DNA of 21,761 bases from Firmicutes bacterium UBA6418 (GTDB lineage Bacteria; Bacillota; Clostridia; Peptostreptococcales; Anaerovoracaceae), in contig DJPG01000004.1 of assembly GCA_002439735.1 (NCBI GenBank), positions 6,822-28,582 of the forward strand. Direction: 5' to 3'. The translations under genes and the position numbers were made by a program. Shown here piece by piece: positions 7,812 to 15,649 of this stretch (its first letter is position 1; every line of letters starts with the position of its first letter). The notes under the pieces are model-generated. The model ran no database searches. It worked only from the letters and a program-made list of their open reading frames with translations, and had not been told where the DNA came from.

Positions 7812-9043
7812 GCACGCTCAAAGAAGCGGTCCGCCAGCGTATGACCCTCCCCGCAGTAATTCCCGGATGCGGCTGCTGCTCGTTCATGGAACTGCTTCTG
7901 CGGGTCCGGCGCTGTCTCATGGCGGCTGTCATAGATCACGTACGGTACCGGATCGGACGAATGGGTACGGATGGCCAGCGGCGTCCGGTGATCCGGGATG
8001 ACCAGCACCTTAAAGTCATCGCCGGTCTTTCGGAGATAGTCCACCAGCGGACCCACCACACGGCCGTCGATGTATTCGGCACAGCGCATCTTGGCCTCCA
8101 GATTGCCCTGATGGGAGCATTCGTCGGTTCCTTCGATATGCATATAGACAAAGTCCTTGCCGGATTCGTATTCGGCGATCGCCTGCTTTACTTTCGCTTC
8201 ATAGTCCGTGTTTATGGTTCCGGTCGCTCCCGGAACATCCGGGGTTTCCAGCCCTGCGAACGTTCCGATGCCTTTGATCAGATCCACTGCCGAGATGACC
8301 GCCCCGCGGACGCCGTATTTCTGTTCAAAATTCGGCAGCTCCGGTCGTACGCCCTGCCCCCAGATCCAGATCGCGTTGGCCGGATGCAAGCCGCGTGCCT
8401 CCCGTTCCTTATTGATCGGATGATCCTTGAGCAGTTCATAGCTCTTGCGCATCATCGCGATCAGGAACTCCGCGTCTTTTCCCTGCGGCAGATACGGTCC
8501 GATCTGCCGGTCCAGAATGTCGTGCGGCGGGACACATTTGTAATCGGTGTGTCCGTGCGGGTGCCTGCGGTTGACCAGCATGCAGTGCCGGTAGCCGGTT
8601 CCGGGATAAAACGCCAGGTTCTCCTGACGGAACGCGTCTGCGATCACCTCGAGCAGCTTGCTGCAGTCCTCGGTCTCAATATCACCCGCGGCATGGTCGC
8701 GGATGATAAAGTCTTCATAACGATCCGCGCCTGCCGGGTCGACCGTCACGAAATTCACGCGGAACGCAATGTCGTCTTCCGTCATCTTCACGCCGATCGC
8801 CGCCGCTTCCAGCGGAGAGCGGCCGGTCAGATAGATGCGCGGATCATAGCCCATGACCGACAGGTTCGCGGAATCGCTGCCCGGGCTGATGCCGTCGGGC
8901 ACGGTCTTGCAGAATCCGATCTCGCCTCTGGCGGCCAGCGCGTCGATGTGCGGCAGTGAGGCTGCTTCTAACGGTGTTTTTCCTCCCAGACTGTCAATCG
9001 GGTCATCTGCGGATCCGTCCGGCACGACAATGAGATATTTCAT
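7808..9043 (-). CDS. apgM: Cofactor-independent phosphoglycerate mutase, archaeal type (ApgM family)
   Basis: This 411-residue enzyme belongs to the alkaline-phosphatase superfamily and would interconvert 3- and 2-phosphoglycerate without 2,3-bisphosphoglycerate. Metal and catalytic motifs are visible: PDG with Asp9 near the N-terminus, the serine loop SPGSDSANLSVMGYDP starting at residue 53, a HIEGTDECSHQGN block, and a PDHRTPLAIRTHSSDP block containing further metal ligands. The start has AAGGAG 11 bases upstream and is 15 bases after serC, so they form an operon. A subgroup of this family has been proposed to be homoserine kinase, so that is a real alternative; the serC neighbourhood supports the phosphoglycerate role but does not prove it. 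Confidence 0.88.
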   Translation of the reverse strand: MKYLIVVPDGSADDPIDSLGGKTPLEAASLPHIDALAARGEIGFCKTVPDGISPGSDSANLSVMGYDPRIYLTGRSPLEAAAIGVKMTEDDIAFRVNFVTVDPAGADRYEDFIIRDHAAGDIETEDCSKLLEVIADAFRQENLAFYPGTGYRHCMLVNRRHPHGHTDYKCVPPHDILDRQIGPYLPQGKDAEFLIAMMRKSYELLKDHPINKEREARGLHPANAIWIWGQGVRPELPNFEQKYGVRGAVISAVDLIKGIGTFAGLETPDVPGATGTINTDYEAKVKQAIAEYESGKDFVYMHIEGTDECSHQGNLEAKMRCAEYIDGRVVGPLVDYLRKTGDDFKVLVIPDHRTPLAIRTHSSDPVPYVIYDSRHETAPDPQKQFHERAAAASGNYCGEGHTLADRFFERA

Positions 9044-9058
9044 GTTCTTTGATTCTCC

Positions 9059-10150
9059 TTATTTGTTTTCCTCTTCAAACTCTTTCATAAATTGAATCAG
9101 CGCTTCCACGCCCTCTTTCGGCATCGCGTTGTAGATGCTGGCCCGCATACCGCCGATGGAGCGGTGTCCCGCCAGATTGACCAGACCCTTGTCTTTGGCC
9201 TCGGCGACAAACTTCTTGTCGAGATCCGCGTCGCCGGTCACGAAGACCACGTTCATCAGGGAACGGTCTTCCTTGGCAACCGGGCAACTGTAGAGATGGC
9301 TGGCATCGATGTAATCGTAGAGCATCGCGGCCTTTTCTTTGTTTCTTCTTTCCATCTCTTTCACGCCGCCGATACGCTTCAGATATTTGAAGACTTCGCC
9401 TGCCACATAGATGGAGAAGCACGGCGGGGTGTTGTACATGGAACCGTTGTCCGCGTGGATCTTGTAATCCAGATAGGTCGGTACCTCTGCCGGAGCCTTT
9501 CCGATCAGATCTTCGCGGATGATGACGATGGCAACGCCCGCCGGCGCGACGTTCTTCTGCGCACCCGCCCAGATGATGCCGAACTTCGTCACGTCAACTT
9601 CTTCGGAAAGGATGTTGGAGGACATATCCGCCACCAGCGGAATGTCGCCGGTCTCCGGTACATAATTGTATTTCGTGCCGTAGATGGTATTGTTGGACGT
9701 GATATAGACATAGTCTGCATCCGGACGGATATCTTCCTTGGTGATCTTCGGCACCCAGGTGAACTTGTCATCCTCTGAAGACGCGATAACTCGAATATCG
9801 CCGAATTTCGTTGCTTCTTTATAAGCTTTCTTTGCCCAGGTGCCAGTCAGCACGTAGTCTGCTTTTTTGGATCCGGTCAAAAGGTTGAGCGGAACCATCG
9901 CGAACTGCAGCGTGCCGCCACCCTGCAGGAACAGAACCTTGTAGTTATCCGGAATGTGCATCAGCTCTCTCAGATCAGCCTCCGCATCATCGATGATCTT
10001 TTTGAACTCTTGGGAGCGATGGCTCATCTCCATCACGGACTGTCCGCTGCCTTGATAATTCAGTAATTCTCTCTGTACATTTTCCAGAACCTCTACAGGA
10101 AGCATGGACGGACCTGCAGAGAAGTTAAAAACACGATTGTATTGCGTCAT
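9059..10150 (-). CDS. serC: Phosphoserine aminotransferase
   Basis: SerC converts 3-phosphohydroxypyruvate and glutamate to phosphoserine, the second step of serine synthesis, using pyridoxal phosphate. The protein begins MTQYNRVFNFSAGPSMLP, the conserved SerC opening, and contains the phosphate-binding LFLQGGGTLQFAMVP segment, the GAQKNVAPAG loop with the PLP lysine, and the C-terminal GHRSIGGMRASIYNAMP signature. Length (363 residues) is typical. I start at the ATG at 10150, which has GGAGG 8 bases upstream; an in-frame TTG at 10165 lies inside that ribosome binding site. It is divergent from serA and probably shares a regulatory palindrome with it. Confidence 0.97.
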   Translation of the reverse strand: MTQYNRVFNFSAGPSMLPVEVLENVQRELLNYQGSGQSVMEMSHRSQEFKKIIDDAEADLRELMHIPDNYKVLFLQGGGTLQFAMVPLNLLTGSKKADYVLTGTWAKKAYKEATKFGDIRVIASSEDDKFTWVPKITKEDIRPDADYVYITSNNTIYGTKYNYVPETGDIPLVADMSSNILSEEVDVTKFGIIWAGAQKNVAPAGVAIVIIREDLIGKAPAEVPTYLDYKIHADNGSMYNTPPCFSIYVAGEVFKYLKRIGGVKEMERRNKEKAAMLYDYIDASHLYSCPVAKEDRSLMNVVFVTGDADLDKKFVAEAKDKGLVNLAGHRSIGGMRASIYNAMPKEGVEALIQFMKEFEEENK

Positions 10151-10187
10151 TTTCTTCGCCTCCAATGATTAAAATATAGTTATTCTT

Positions 10188-10216
10188 ATTGTATCACTTT
10201 ACGTGGTTTTCGTAAA
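10188..10216 (-). promoter_or_regulatory. Predicted serC promoter, overlapping the serA promoter
   Basis: On the minus strand a -35 box TTTACG (10216-10211) is followed by exactly 17 bases and TACAAT (10193-10188), with TGA giving an extended -10. The -35 box lies in the right arm of the shared palindrome. The leader to the serC ATG would be about 30 bases. Confidence 0.6.
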
Positions 10217-10219
10217 GTG
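10195..10219. promoter_or_regulatory. Palindromic operator candidate shared by serA and serC
   Basis: CACTTTACG (10195-10203) and CGTAAAGTG (10211-10219) are perfect 9-bp inverted arms around TGGTTTT. With the next three bases outward, 11 of 12 positions pair. Each arm contains one TTTACG -35 box, on opposite strands. A dimeric regulator bound here would cover both promoters. No known motif is claimed. Confidence 0.6.
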
Positions 10220-10226
10220 GTATAAT
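10198..10226 (+). promoter_or_regulatory. Predicted serA promoter
   Basis: TTTACG (10198-10203), a 17-base spacer and a perfect TATAAT (10221-10226), with TGG before it giving an extended -10. Transcription would start near 10233, leaving a leader of about 53 bases before serA. Confidence 0.65.
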
Positions 10227-10285
10227 GAACATCGGACACAACATGAAAACATTTTTATGAAAGAGATAGGTAAGGAGGCAAATTC

Positions 10286-11437
10286 ATGTACCAAATCAAG
10301 ACATTAAATAAAATTTCGCCGGTGGGTCTTGCTCACCTTACAGAAAGCTACATATTAACGGAAAAAACAGAGGATGCGGATGCAATTCTGGTGCGTAGCC
10401 AGGATATGCACGAGATGGAATTTTCCGAAAAGCTGGAGGCGATTGCCAGAGCCGGCGCGGGTGTCAACAATATTCCGCTGGATCGCTGCGCTGCATCCGG
10501 CATCGTCGTCTTCAACACACCTGGCGCGAACGCCAACGCCGTCAAGGAGCTGGTACTCTGCGGCATGCTGCTCGCATCCAGAAACATACCATCCGCGCTC
10601 ACCTGGGCGAAAGGGCTGACCGAAGACGTCAGCAAGACCGTGGAAAAAGGCAAGTCGCAGTTCGCAGGTCATGAAATTCTCGGAAAGACGCTCGGCATCG
10701 TCGGCCTTGGCGCGATCGGCCGCAAAGTTGCGGATGCTGCCAAAGCCCTGGGCATGCACATCGTCGGCTATGACCCATACTATGTATCCGGCGGCGATGG
10801 CATCACCGTTTACCCAGATCTTGCCGAAATGCTGCCGCTCTGCGACATCGTGACTCTGCACCTGCCGGCAAACGACGCAACGAAAGATATGGTCAACAAG
10901 GAATTCCTCGCTTCCATGAAAGACGGCGCGATCCTGCTCAACTTCTCCAGAGACAAACTGGTAAACGACGTCGATCTTTTGATTGCGTTGGAATCCGGCA
11001 GACTGGCGCAGTATGTGACAGACTTCCCGAATGACAATCTGGTCGGCAGAGATCACATCATCCTGCTGCCGCATCTTGGCGCTTCCACCGAAGAAGCAGA
11101 AGATAACTGCGCTTCCATGGCGGTCAAGGAACTTCGCGATTTCTTGGAGAACGGCAACATCATCAACTCCGTCAACTTCCCAAAGGTTGATATGGGTCCT
11201 CTGGGTGACTGTCACCGTCTGGCGTTCTTCGTCAAGGATATGGAAAATCCGCTGGAGGAAATGATGACCATGCTCTCCGCCGCCGAGATCAAGGTTTCCA
11301 AGATCCAGGCAGGCCGCAGAGCAGCCGACGGCATCGCTTACGTTCTGGCCGAAGTTGCGAACACCGACGCGCACAAGCTGCTGTTCGGTGGCGAAACCGG
11401 AGCGAAAATCATCCGTCACCGTGAGATCCTGAAATAG
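10286..11437 (+). CDS. serA: D-3-phosphoglycerate dehydrogenase, short clostridial form
   Basis: SerA oxidises 3-phosphoglycerate with NAD to 3-phosphohydroxypyruvate, the first step of serine synthesis. The 383 residues show the D-2-hydroxyacid dehydrogenase layout: an outer catalytic lobe, a Rossmann fold with GLGAIG at 141-146 (IVGLGAIGRK), a conserved Arg222 in NFSRDKL, and the LLPHLGAST segment with catalytic His263. The Glu that normally pairs with that His is not obvious; the segment reads TDFPND (245-250), with Asp instead. The last about 75 residues resemble an ACT regulatory domain, often a serine-binding feedback site. The ATG at 10286 follows GGAGG by 7 bases. It is divergent from serC and followed by tandem hairpins. 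Confidence 0.93.
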   Translation: MYQIKTLNKISPVGLAHLTESYILTEKTEDADAILVRSQDMHEMEFSEKLEAIARAGAGVNNIPLDRCAASGIVVFNTPGANANAVKELVLCGMLLASRNIPSALTWAKGLTEDVSKTVEKGKSQFAGHEILGKTLGIVGLGAIGRKVADAAKALGMHIVGYDPYYVSGGDGITVYPDLAEMLPLCDIVTLHLPANDATKDMVNKEFLASMKDGAILLNFSRDKLVNDVDLLIALESGRLAQYVTDFPNDNLVGRDHIILLPHLGASTEEAEDNCASMAVKELRDFLENGNIINSVNFPKVDMGPLGDCHRLAFFVKDMENPLEEMMTMLSAAEIKVSKIQAGRRAADGIAYVLAEVANTDAHKLLFGGETGAKIIRHREILK

Positions 11438-11528
11438 CACGCCGGCTGAAATGCCGCCGCGGAACCTGTGTATGCGCCGGCCGGAGCGCCACGCGCGTGG
11501 ATCTTGTAAAATTCGTTTCCATGGAATC

Positions 11529-11594
11529 AAAAACGCAACATCTTGCCGAAAACACACGGAAAAACGTGTGAAAATTCGATCGTGTTGCGTTTTT
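11529..11594. terminator. First hairpin after serA, possibly bidirectional terminator
   Basis: AAAAACGCAACA (11529-11540) and TGTTGCGTTTTT (11583-11594) are perfect 12-bp inverted arms, so either strand reads stem then five T residues. Inside the loop CACACG (11553-11558) and CGTGTG (11565-11570) form a second stem. The overall 42-base loop is long for a terminator. It lies between converging genes, where termination on both strands would be useful. Confidence 0.5.
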
Positions 11595-11613
11595 GCATGG
11601 ACTTTTTCTATTT

Positions 11614-11656
11614 ACGCAAGGTTTTTTCCAGATATTAGAAAAATCCTTGCGTTTTT
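11614..11656 (+). terminator. Second hairpin after serA, terminator-like
   Basis: ACGCAAGGTTTTTTC (11614-11628) pairs with GAAAAATCCTTGCGT (11638-11652), 14 of 15 positions, around a 9-base loop, followed by a run of five T residues. Only the plus strand has the T-run, matching serA transcription. Confidence 0.65.
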
Positions 11657-11792
11657 GCGTCCGCCAAACTTAAAAATCCAACGGTCGACAAAATCCGACG
11701 CGTTTCGCTATGGGTTTGCGGCTCAAACTTGTATCTTTTTTTGCGCTGCATCCAAAAACGCAATCGGTGTACCGGACGGACGATCCGCTCCG

Positions 11793-12947
11793 CTACATCA
11801 CCCGCTTCAAAGCGATCGGGGTGAAAATGGTGGTTGCGATGACCACGATGACAATCGGCGGGAACATTGCCGCGTCGATCAGTCCGAGCGCGTAACCCTT
11901 CTGCGCAACAATCAATGCAACTTCACCACGAGAGATCATCCCGATACCCACCTGCAGCGCCTCCTTTCCGGTAAATCCGCAAATCCTTGCACCAAGTCCG
12001 CAGCCGATGATCTTAGTCAGAATCGCAACCGCTAGCAGGAGCAGGGAGAAGATGATCAAACTTCCGGTGATGCCCTCCAGGTTGACTTTCAGGCCAACAC
12101 TGGCAAAGAAGATCGGGGAAAAGAAGAGATAAGACGGTGCGGATATCTTTTTGGCAATCTCCTTCTTGATCCCATGTTGGGAAAGGAATAAGCCCAGAAG
12201 ATACGCGCCCGTGATATCCGCGATTCCGAAATAGGTTTCGGAAAGATAAGCAATGACAAAGCAAAGCGCCACGACATAGGTCGTGATCCTGCGCCGTCCC
12301 AGATTCCGGTCGATCTGTTTTTTCCAACGATTGCAGATATAGCCCAAAGCCATCATCAGCACCGCGTAAAGCAGAATTTTGCCAAGCACCAGCAGGATCG
12401 ATACGCTGGAATCTTTGAGGCTGATTACAATCGTCAGCACTACGATACCCATGATATCGTCGATGACCGCCGCGCCCAGGATGGCATTTCCGACCTTGCC
12501 GTCCAGTTTTCCCATTTCGCGCAGCGCCTCGACCGTAATGCTGACGGAAGTTGCCGTCAGAACCACGCCGATAAAAACTGCTTTGAGGATTTCCTGATAA
12601 TCCCTGGCGCCAGCTTCAAAGTAGAAATAATATGCCAGTGCGCCACAAATCAACGGTACCACAACGCCGATGGAGGCGATGACCATGCACGCCACACTGT
12701 TCTTCTTGAGTTGCTGGACATCCGTATCAAGCCCTGCCGTGAACATGAGCAGGATAACGCCGATCTCGGCGGCTTTCTCCACAAAGTCGGTCTCGGTTAC
12801 CCAGTTCAGACAGGACGGTCCGATCAGCACACCTGCCAAAAGCGCGCCTACGACCTGTGTCATATTCACTTTATTCGTAATATCTCCCAAAATTTTTGTG
12901 GTCAATAAAATAATCGCAATACTGACCAGAAATAAATACTCATTCAT
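11793..12947 (-). CDS. Cation:proton antiporter, CPA2 family (NapA/KefB-like)
   Basis: This 384-residue membrane protein with about 12 hydrophobic segments exchanges Na+ or K+ for protons. Family signs are the LMFTAGLDTD motif (68-76), ATSVSITVEALREMGKL (132-148) and the AVIDDIMGIVV stretch whose Asp163-Asp164 pair is typical of electrogenic NapA-type carriers. There is no C-terminal RCK/TrkA nucleotide-binding domain, so it is not a complete Kef channel. I start at the ATG at 12947, with GGAG 11 bases upstream; the adjacent GTG at 12950 is equally possible. Longer starts to 13010 lack a ribosome binding site. It has its own predicted promoter and appears to be a single-gene unit. Confidence 0.9.
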   Translation of the reverse strand: MNEYLFLVSIAIILLTTKILGDITNKVNMTQVVGALLAGVLIGPSCLNWVTETDFVEKAAEIGVILLMFTAGLDTDVQQLKKNSVACMVIASIGVVVPLICGALAYYFYFEAGARDYQEILKAVFIGVVLTATSVSITVEALREMGKLDGKVGNAILGAAVIDDIMGIVVLTIVISLKDSSVSILLVLGKILLYAVLMMALGYICNRWKKQIDRNLGRRRITTYVVALCFVIAYLSETYFGIADITGAYLLGLFLSQHGIKKEIAKKISAPSYLFFSPIFFASVGLKVNLEGITGSLIIFSLLLLAVAILTKIIGCGLGARICGFTGKEALQVGIGMISRGEVALIVAQKGYALGLIDAAMFPPIVIVVIATTIFTPIALKRVM

Positions 12948-13022
12948 CACAAAATGCACTCCTCTGTTGTTGGTCATCGGGCAGCATATCTTTTTCATAC
13001 CTTGTTTCACTGCCGAGGATGT

Positions 13023-13051
13023 ATTCTACCTTTCCTCGCAATTCTTTTCAA
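13023..13051 (-). promoter_or_regulatory. Predicted promoter for the antiporter gene
   Basis: On the minus strand TTGAAA (13051-13046), 17 bases, TAGAAT (13028-13023). The leader to the start codon would be about 70 bases. Two TGTCAAGA direct repeats 22 bases apart lie just upstream of the -35 box. Confidence 0.55.
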
Positions 13052-13065
13052 GCTTTTTCACTGTT

Positions 13066-13095
13066 TCTTGACAGGATATTTACAGAGTCTTGACA
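13066..13095 (-). repeat. Direct repeat TGTCAAGA upstream of the antiporter promoter
   Basis: TGTCAAGA occurs at 13095-13088 and 13073-13066 on the minus strand, a period of 22 bases (about two helical turns), ending 15 bases before the predicted -35 box. The position fits an activator site. It may also be chance. Confidence 0.35.
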
Positions 13096-13109
13096 ATTCT
13101 TTAGCTGGC

Positions 13110-13155
13110 AAAAGCCCTCTTAGCCCGACGCAGCGCAGCTGCCCTGCGAAGGGCT
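13110..13155 (-). terminator. Terminator after feoAB
   Basis: On the minus strand AGCCCT, overlapping the feoAB stop codon, pairs with AGGGCT (13118-13113), with a GC-rich inner section containing GCAGCTGCGCTGC, then TTTT (13113-13110). The long inner section makes the exact fold uncertain. Confidence 0.5.
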
Positions 13156-15643
13156 AGCCCGCGAGACTCAGGAGCGCCGCCCCATGGCTGACCGCGGCGC
13201 AAGTCAGAATGCCGCAGATAGTTGGAATGAGGGCGGCGACTCCCGTCCATTTCCAGCTTCCGGTCTCTTTGCGGATCGTCAGTAGTGTGGTCGAGCAGGG
13301 CCAGTGCATCAGGGAAAAGAGCACAAAGCAGACCGCCGTCACACAGGTCCAGCCGTTTTCGACAAAAAGTGCATGTAGCATCGTCAAGTCCTCCATCCCG
13401 GTCAGGTCGCCCTGCATGAGATAAATCATGACCACGATGGGAATTACGATTTCATTGGCCGGCAGTCCCAACAGGAAAGCGGTCAGGATGGCGCCGTCCA
13501 GTCCGAGGAAGCCGCCGACCGGTTCCAGCAACGTGACCAGATGCTGCAGGACGCTGACAGGGCCAATGCTCACATTCGCGAGGATCCAGATCAAAAGCCC
13601 CGCCGGCGCGGCCACGGCTGCCGCCCGCGCCAGCACAAACAGTGTCCGATCCAGCACAGAGCGGACGATGACGCTGCCGACCTGCGGCATACGGTAAGGT
13701 GGTAGTTCTAAGGTAAAAAACGACGGCATTCCGCGCAGCAGAGTCTTGGACAGGAGGCTGGTGACCAGCAAGGTTATGATCACGCTGCACAGAATCACGC
13801 CAGTCAGCAGCAGCGCGGCCGTCAGGGAAGCACCGACCTGCACACCGCTTCCGGTTCCGCTACAGGATCCATAAGCGAAAAACATAGTCAGGACGGCGAT
13901 TAGTGCCGGAAAGCGACCGTTGCAGGGAACCAGACTATTGGTCAGGATTGCCAGCATGCGTTCGCGCGGCGAATCAATGATGCGGCAGCCTGTGACCCCT
14001 GCCGCGTTGCAGCCGAAGCCCATGCACATGGTCAGCGCCTGCTTGCCGCAGGCGCAGCAGCGCTGAAACGGTTTATCCAGATTGCAGGCGATGCGCGGCA
14101 GGTATCCCAGGTCTTCCAGTATGGTAAATAGCGGAAAGAAAATAGCCATCGGCGGTAGCATGACCGCGACGACCCAGGCAAGGACGCGGTAGGCGCCGTT
14201 GATCAGGCAGCCGGACAGCCAGGCTGGGGCATGCAGGATCTCCGCGCAGGACAAGAGGCCGCCCTCCAGTCGGGTAAGGGCGGCCGACAGGAGCTGGGAA
14301 GGATAGTTGGCGCCGACGATCGTCAGCCAGAAGACGGCAGCCAGCAGAAGCAGCATGCAGGGATAGGCCGTCCGCCGTCCAGTGAGCAGGCGATCGATCC
14401 GCCCATCTGTCCGGTGGTACATCCGTTCCGGGATCTGCACAGCATCGTCGCAGACCTGTTCCGCACGCCGCAGGATCGTTCCGGTGATCATATCTGCCAC
14501 ATTTTTTTCCGTCAGGCCGCTTTCCCGCAAATGCCGCATCGCGTGTTCTTTCGCCGCCTGCACCTCCGGATCTCTCCGCAAATCGACTCCGGTCTGCTCG
14601 CATAGCCGGTCCAGCAGTGCGTCGCTGCCCTCCAGCATCCGCAGCGCGACCCATCGTTCCGGCAGACATCCCGCCAGACGTGCCGCAAGCACCGGGGAAA
14701 GCTCCGCGACAGCCGCTTCGATCGCAGACGGATAAGCCAATCGCAACAGTTTCCGCATACTCACCTCTGCTTTCGTTCTGTCTTCCCCACTGTGCAGCGC
14801 AGTGAATATCGGATTCCGCATAGCCTCCACGGTCTCCTGCGCAGCGGCCGCAGCGACCGTACCGACCGCAGTTTCTGCGGCTTCTCGCAGAGCAGACGCG
14901 GTTGCGACGTTTTCCCGCAGCATCGCGTCGACCTGCTGCAGCATTTCCTGCAAGCCGCGCTTCTGCTTCGCGCAGATGCCGACGACCGGAGTCCCCAGCC
15001 GTTCGGAAATCCGTTCCAGATCTAAGCGAATGCCGCGTGCCTTTGCCTCATCCATCATATTAACGCAGAGAATCACGCGCGGACAGATTTCCATGATCTG
15101 CAGCACCAGGTTTAGGCCGCGGGAAAGACAGGCCGCATCGCAGATCGCAATCACGGCGTCCGGTCGCGCAAAGCATAGGATATCGCGTGCGGCTTCTTCT
15201 TCCGCAGAGTGTGTCAATAAGGAATAGGTTCCCGGGATATCCACGATCCGATATGCAACTTCCTGAACGTGGCAGATCCCGCAGGCATTGCCGACGGTTT
15301 TGCCGGCCCAGTTTCCCGTATGCTGATGCATTCCCGTCAATGCGTTAAAAACCGTTGATTTTCCAACATTAGGATTTCCTGCCAACGCAATCGTTTTTTG
15401 TGTTTTTGTTTCCGCTTCTACGAAAATTTTACGACCGTCAGTCTTGCGAATGGCGATCACCGCGCCGCGGATCAAAAAACAGAGCGGATCGCCACATGGA
15501 CTTTGCCCGACACATTCTACCTCCGTCCCCTCGATCAATCCGAGATCCTGCAGTCTGCGCCGCATGCTGCCTTCCGCTTTCAAAGCGCGGATCGTCCCCT
15601 TTTCCCCGGGGACGAGATCCGCCAAAGTTTTCTCTTTTTCCAT
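13154..15643 (-). CDS. feoB: FeoA-FeoB fusion, ferrous iron transporter
   Basis: This 829-residue protein imports Fe2+ across the membrane. Residues 1-77 are a FeoA-like SH3 domain (LADLVPGEKGTIRAL, RRRLQDLGLIEGTEV), usually a separate small protein. The G domain follows: P-loop GNPNVGKST at 89-97, a DIPGTYSL segment, and NMMDEAKARG as the guanine-recognition NxxD. The G2 region reads HTGNWAGKTV rather than the more common GNWPGVTV. The membrane core shows GFGCNAAGVTGCRII and LVPCNGRFP, and the C-terminal part has HWPCSTTLLTIRKETGSWKW, all FeoB signatures. The ATG has AAAGGA about 10 bases upstream, inside a long hairpin. It follows the amino acid ABC operon but seems separated from it by that hairpin. 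Confidence 0.95.
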   Translation of the reverse strand: MEKEKTLADLVPGEKGTIRALKAEGSMRRRLQDLGLIEGTEVECVGQSPCGDPLCFLIRGAVIAIRKTDGRKIFVEAETKTQKTIALAGNPNVGKSTVFNALTGMHQHTGNWAGKTVGNACGICHVQEVAYRIVDIPGTYSLLTHSAEEEAARDILCFARPDAVIAICDAACLSRGLNLVLQIMEICPRVILCVNMMDEAKARGIRLDLERISERLGTPVVGICAKQKRGLQEMLQQVDAMLRENVATASALREAAETAVGTVAAAAAQETVEAMRNPIFTALHSGEDRTKAEVSMRKLLRLAYPSAIEAAVAELSPVLAARLAGCLPERWVALRMLEGSDALLDRLCEQTGVDLRRDPEVQAAKEHAMRHLRESGLTEKNVADMITGTILRRAEQVCDDAVQIPERMYHRTDGRIDRLLTGRRTAYPCMLLLLAAVFWLTIVGANYPSQLLSAALTRLEGGLLSCAEILHAPAWLSGCLINGAYRVLAWVVAVMLPPMAIFFPLFTILEDLGYLPRIACNLDKPFQRCCACGKQALTMCMGFGCNAAGVTGCRIIDSPRERMLAILTNSLVPCNGRFPALIAVLTMFFAYGSCSGTGSGVQVGASLTAALLLTGVILCSVIITLLVTSLLSKTLLRGMPSFFTLELPPYRMPQVGSVIVRSVLDRTLFVLARAAAVAAPAGLLIWILANVSIGPVSVLQHLVTLLEPVGGFLGLDGAILTAFLLGLPANEIVIPIVVMIYLMQGDLTGMEDLTMLHALFVENGWTCVTAVCFVLFSLMHWPCSTTLLTIRKETGSWKWTGVAALIPTICGILTCAAVSHGAALLSLAG

Positions 15644-15649
15644 ATAAAA

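Larger units (their letters stand above)
11438..11792. other. Non-coding region between convergent serA and antiporter genes
   Basis: These 355 bases hold no convincing gene. They contain CCACGCGCGTGG (11489-11500) and TTCCATGGAA (11517-11526), both perfect palindromes, then two hairpins ending in the same TTGCGTTTTTGC, and a further AAAAACGCAA at 11754-11763. A plus-strand ORF from 11451 runs into the antisense of the antiporter gene and has no ribosome binding site. Confidence 0.6.

Noticed and set aside
7220..8959. A 579-codon plus-strand open frame opposite the carboxypeptidase and apgM genes
   Set aside because: It lies antisense to two clear genes, its translation is rich in His, Arg and Asp with no domain, and it lacks a ribosome binding site. 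It is a mirror effect of GC-biased third codon positions.
10355..11557. A 400-codon minus-strand open frame opposite serA
   Set aside because: Antisense to serA, His/Gln/Phe-rich, no start signals and no family resemblance.
11451..12035. A 194-codon plus-strand open frame after serA
   Set aside because: It starts without a ribosome binding site, passes through both terminator-like hairpins and ends antisense to the antiporter gene.
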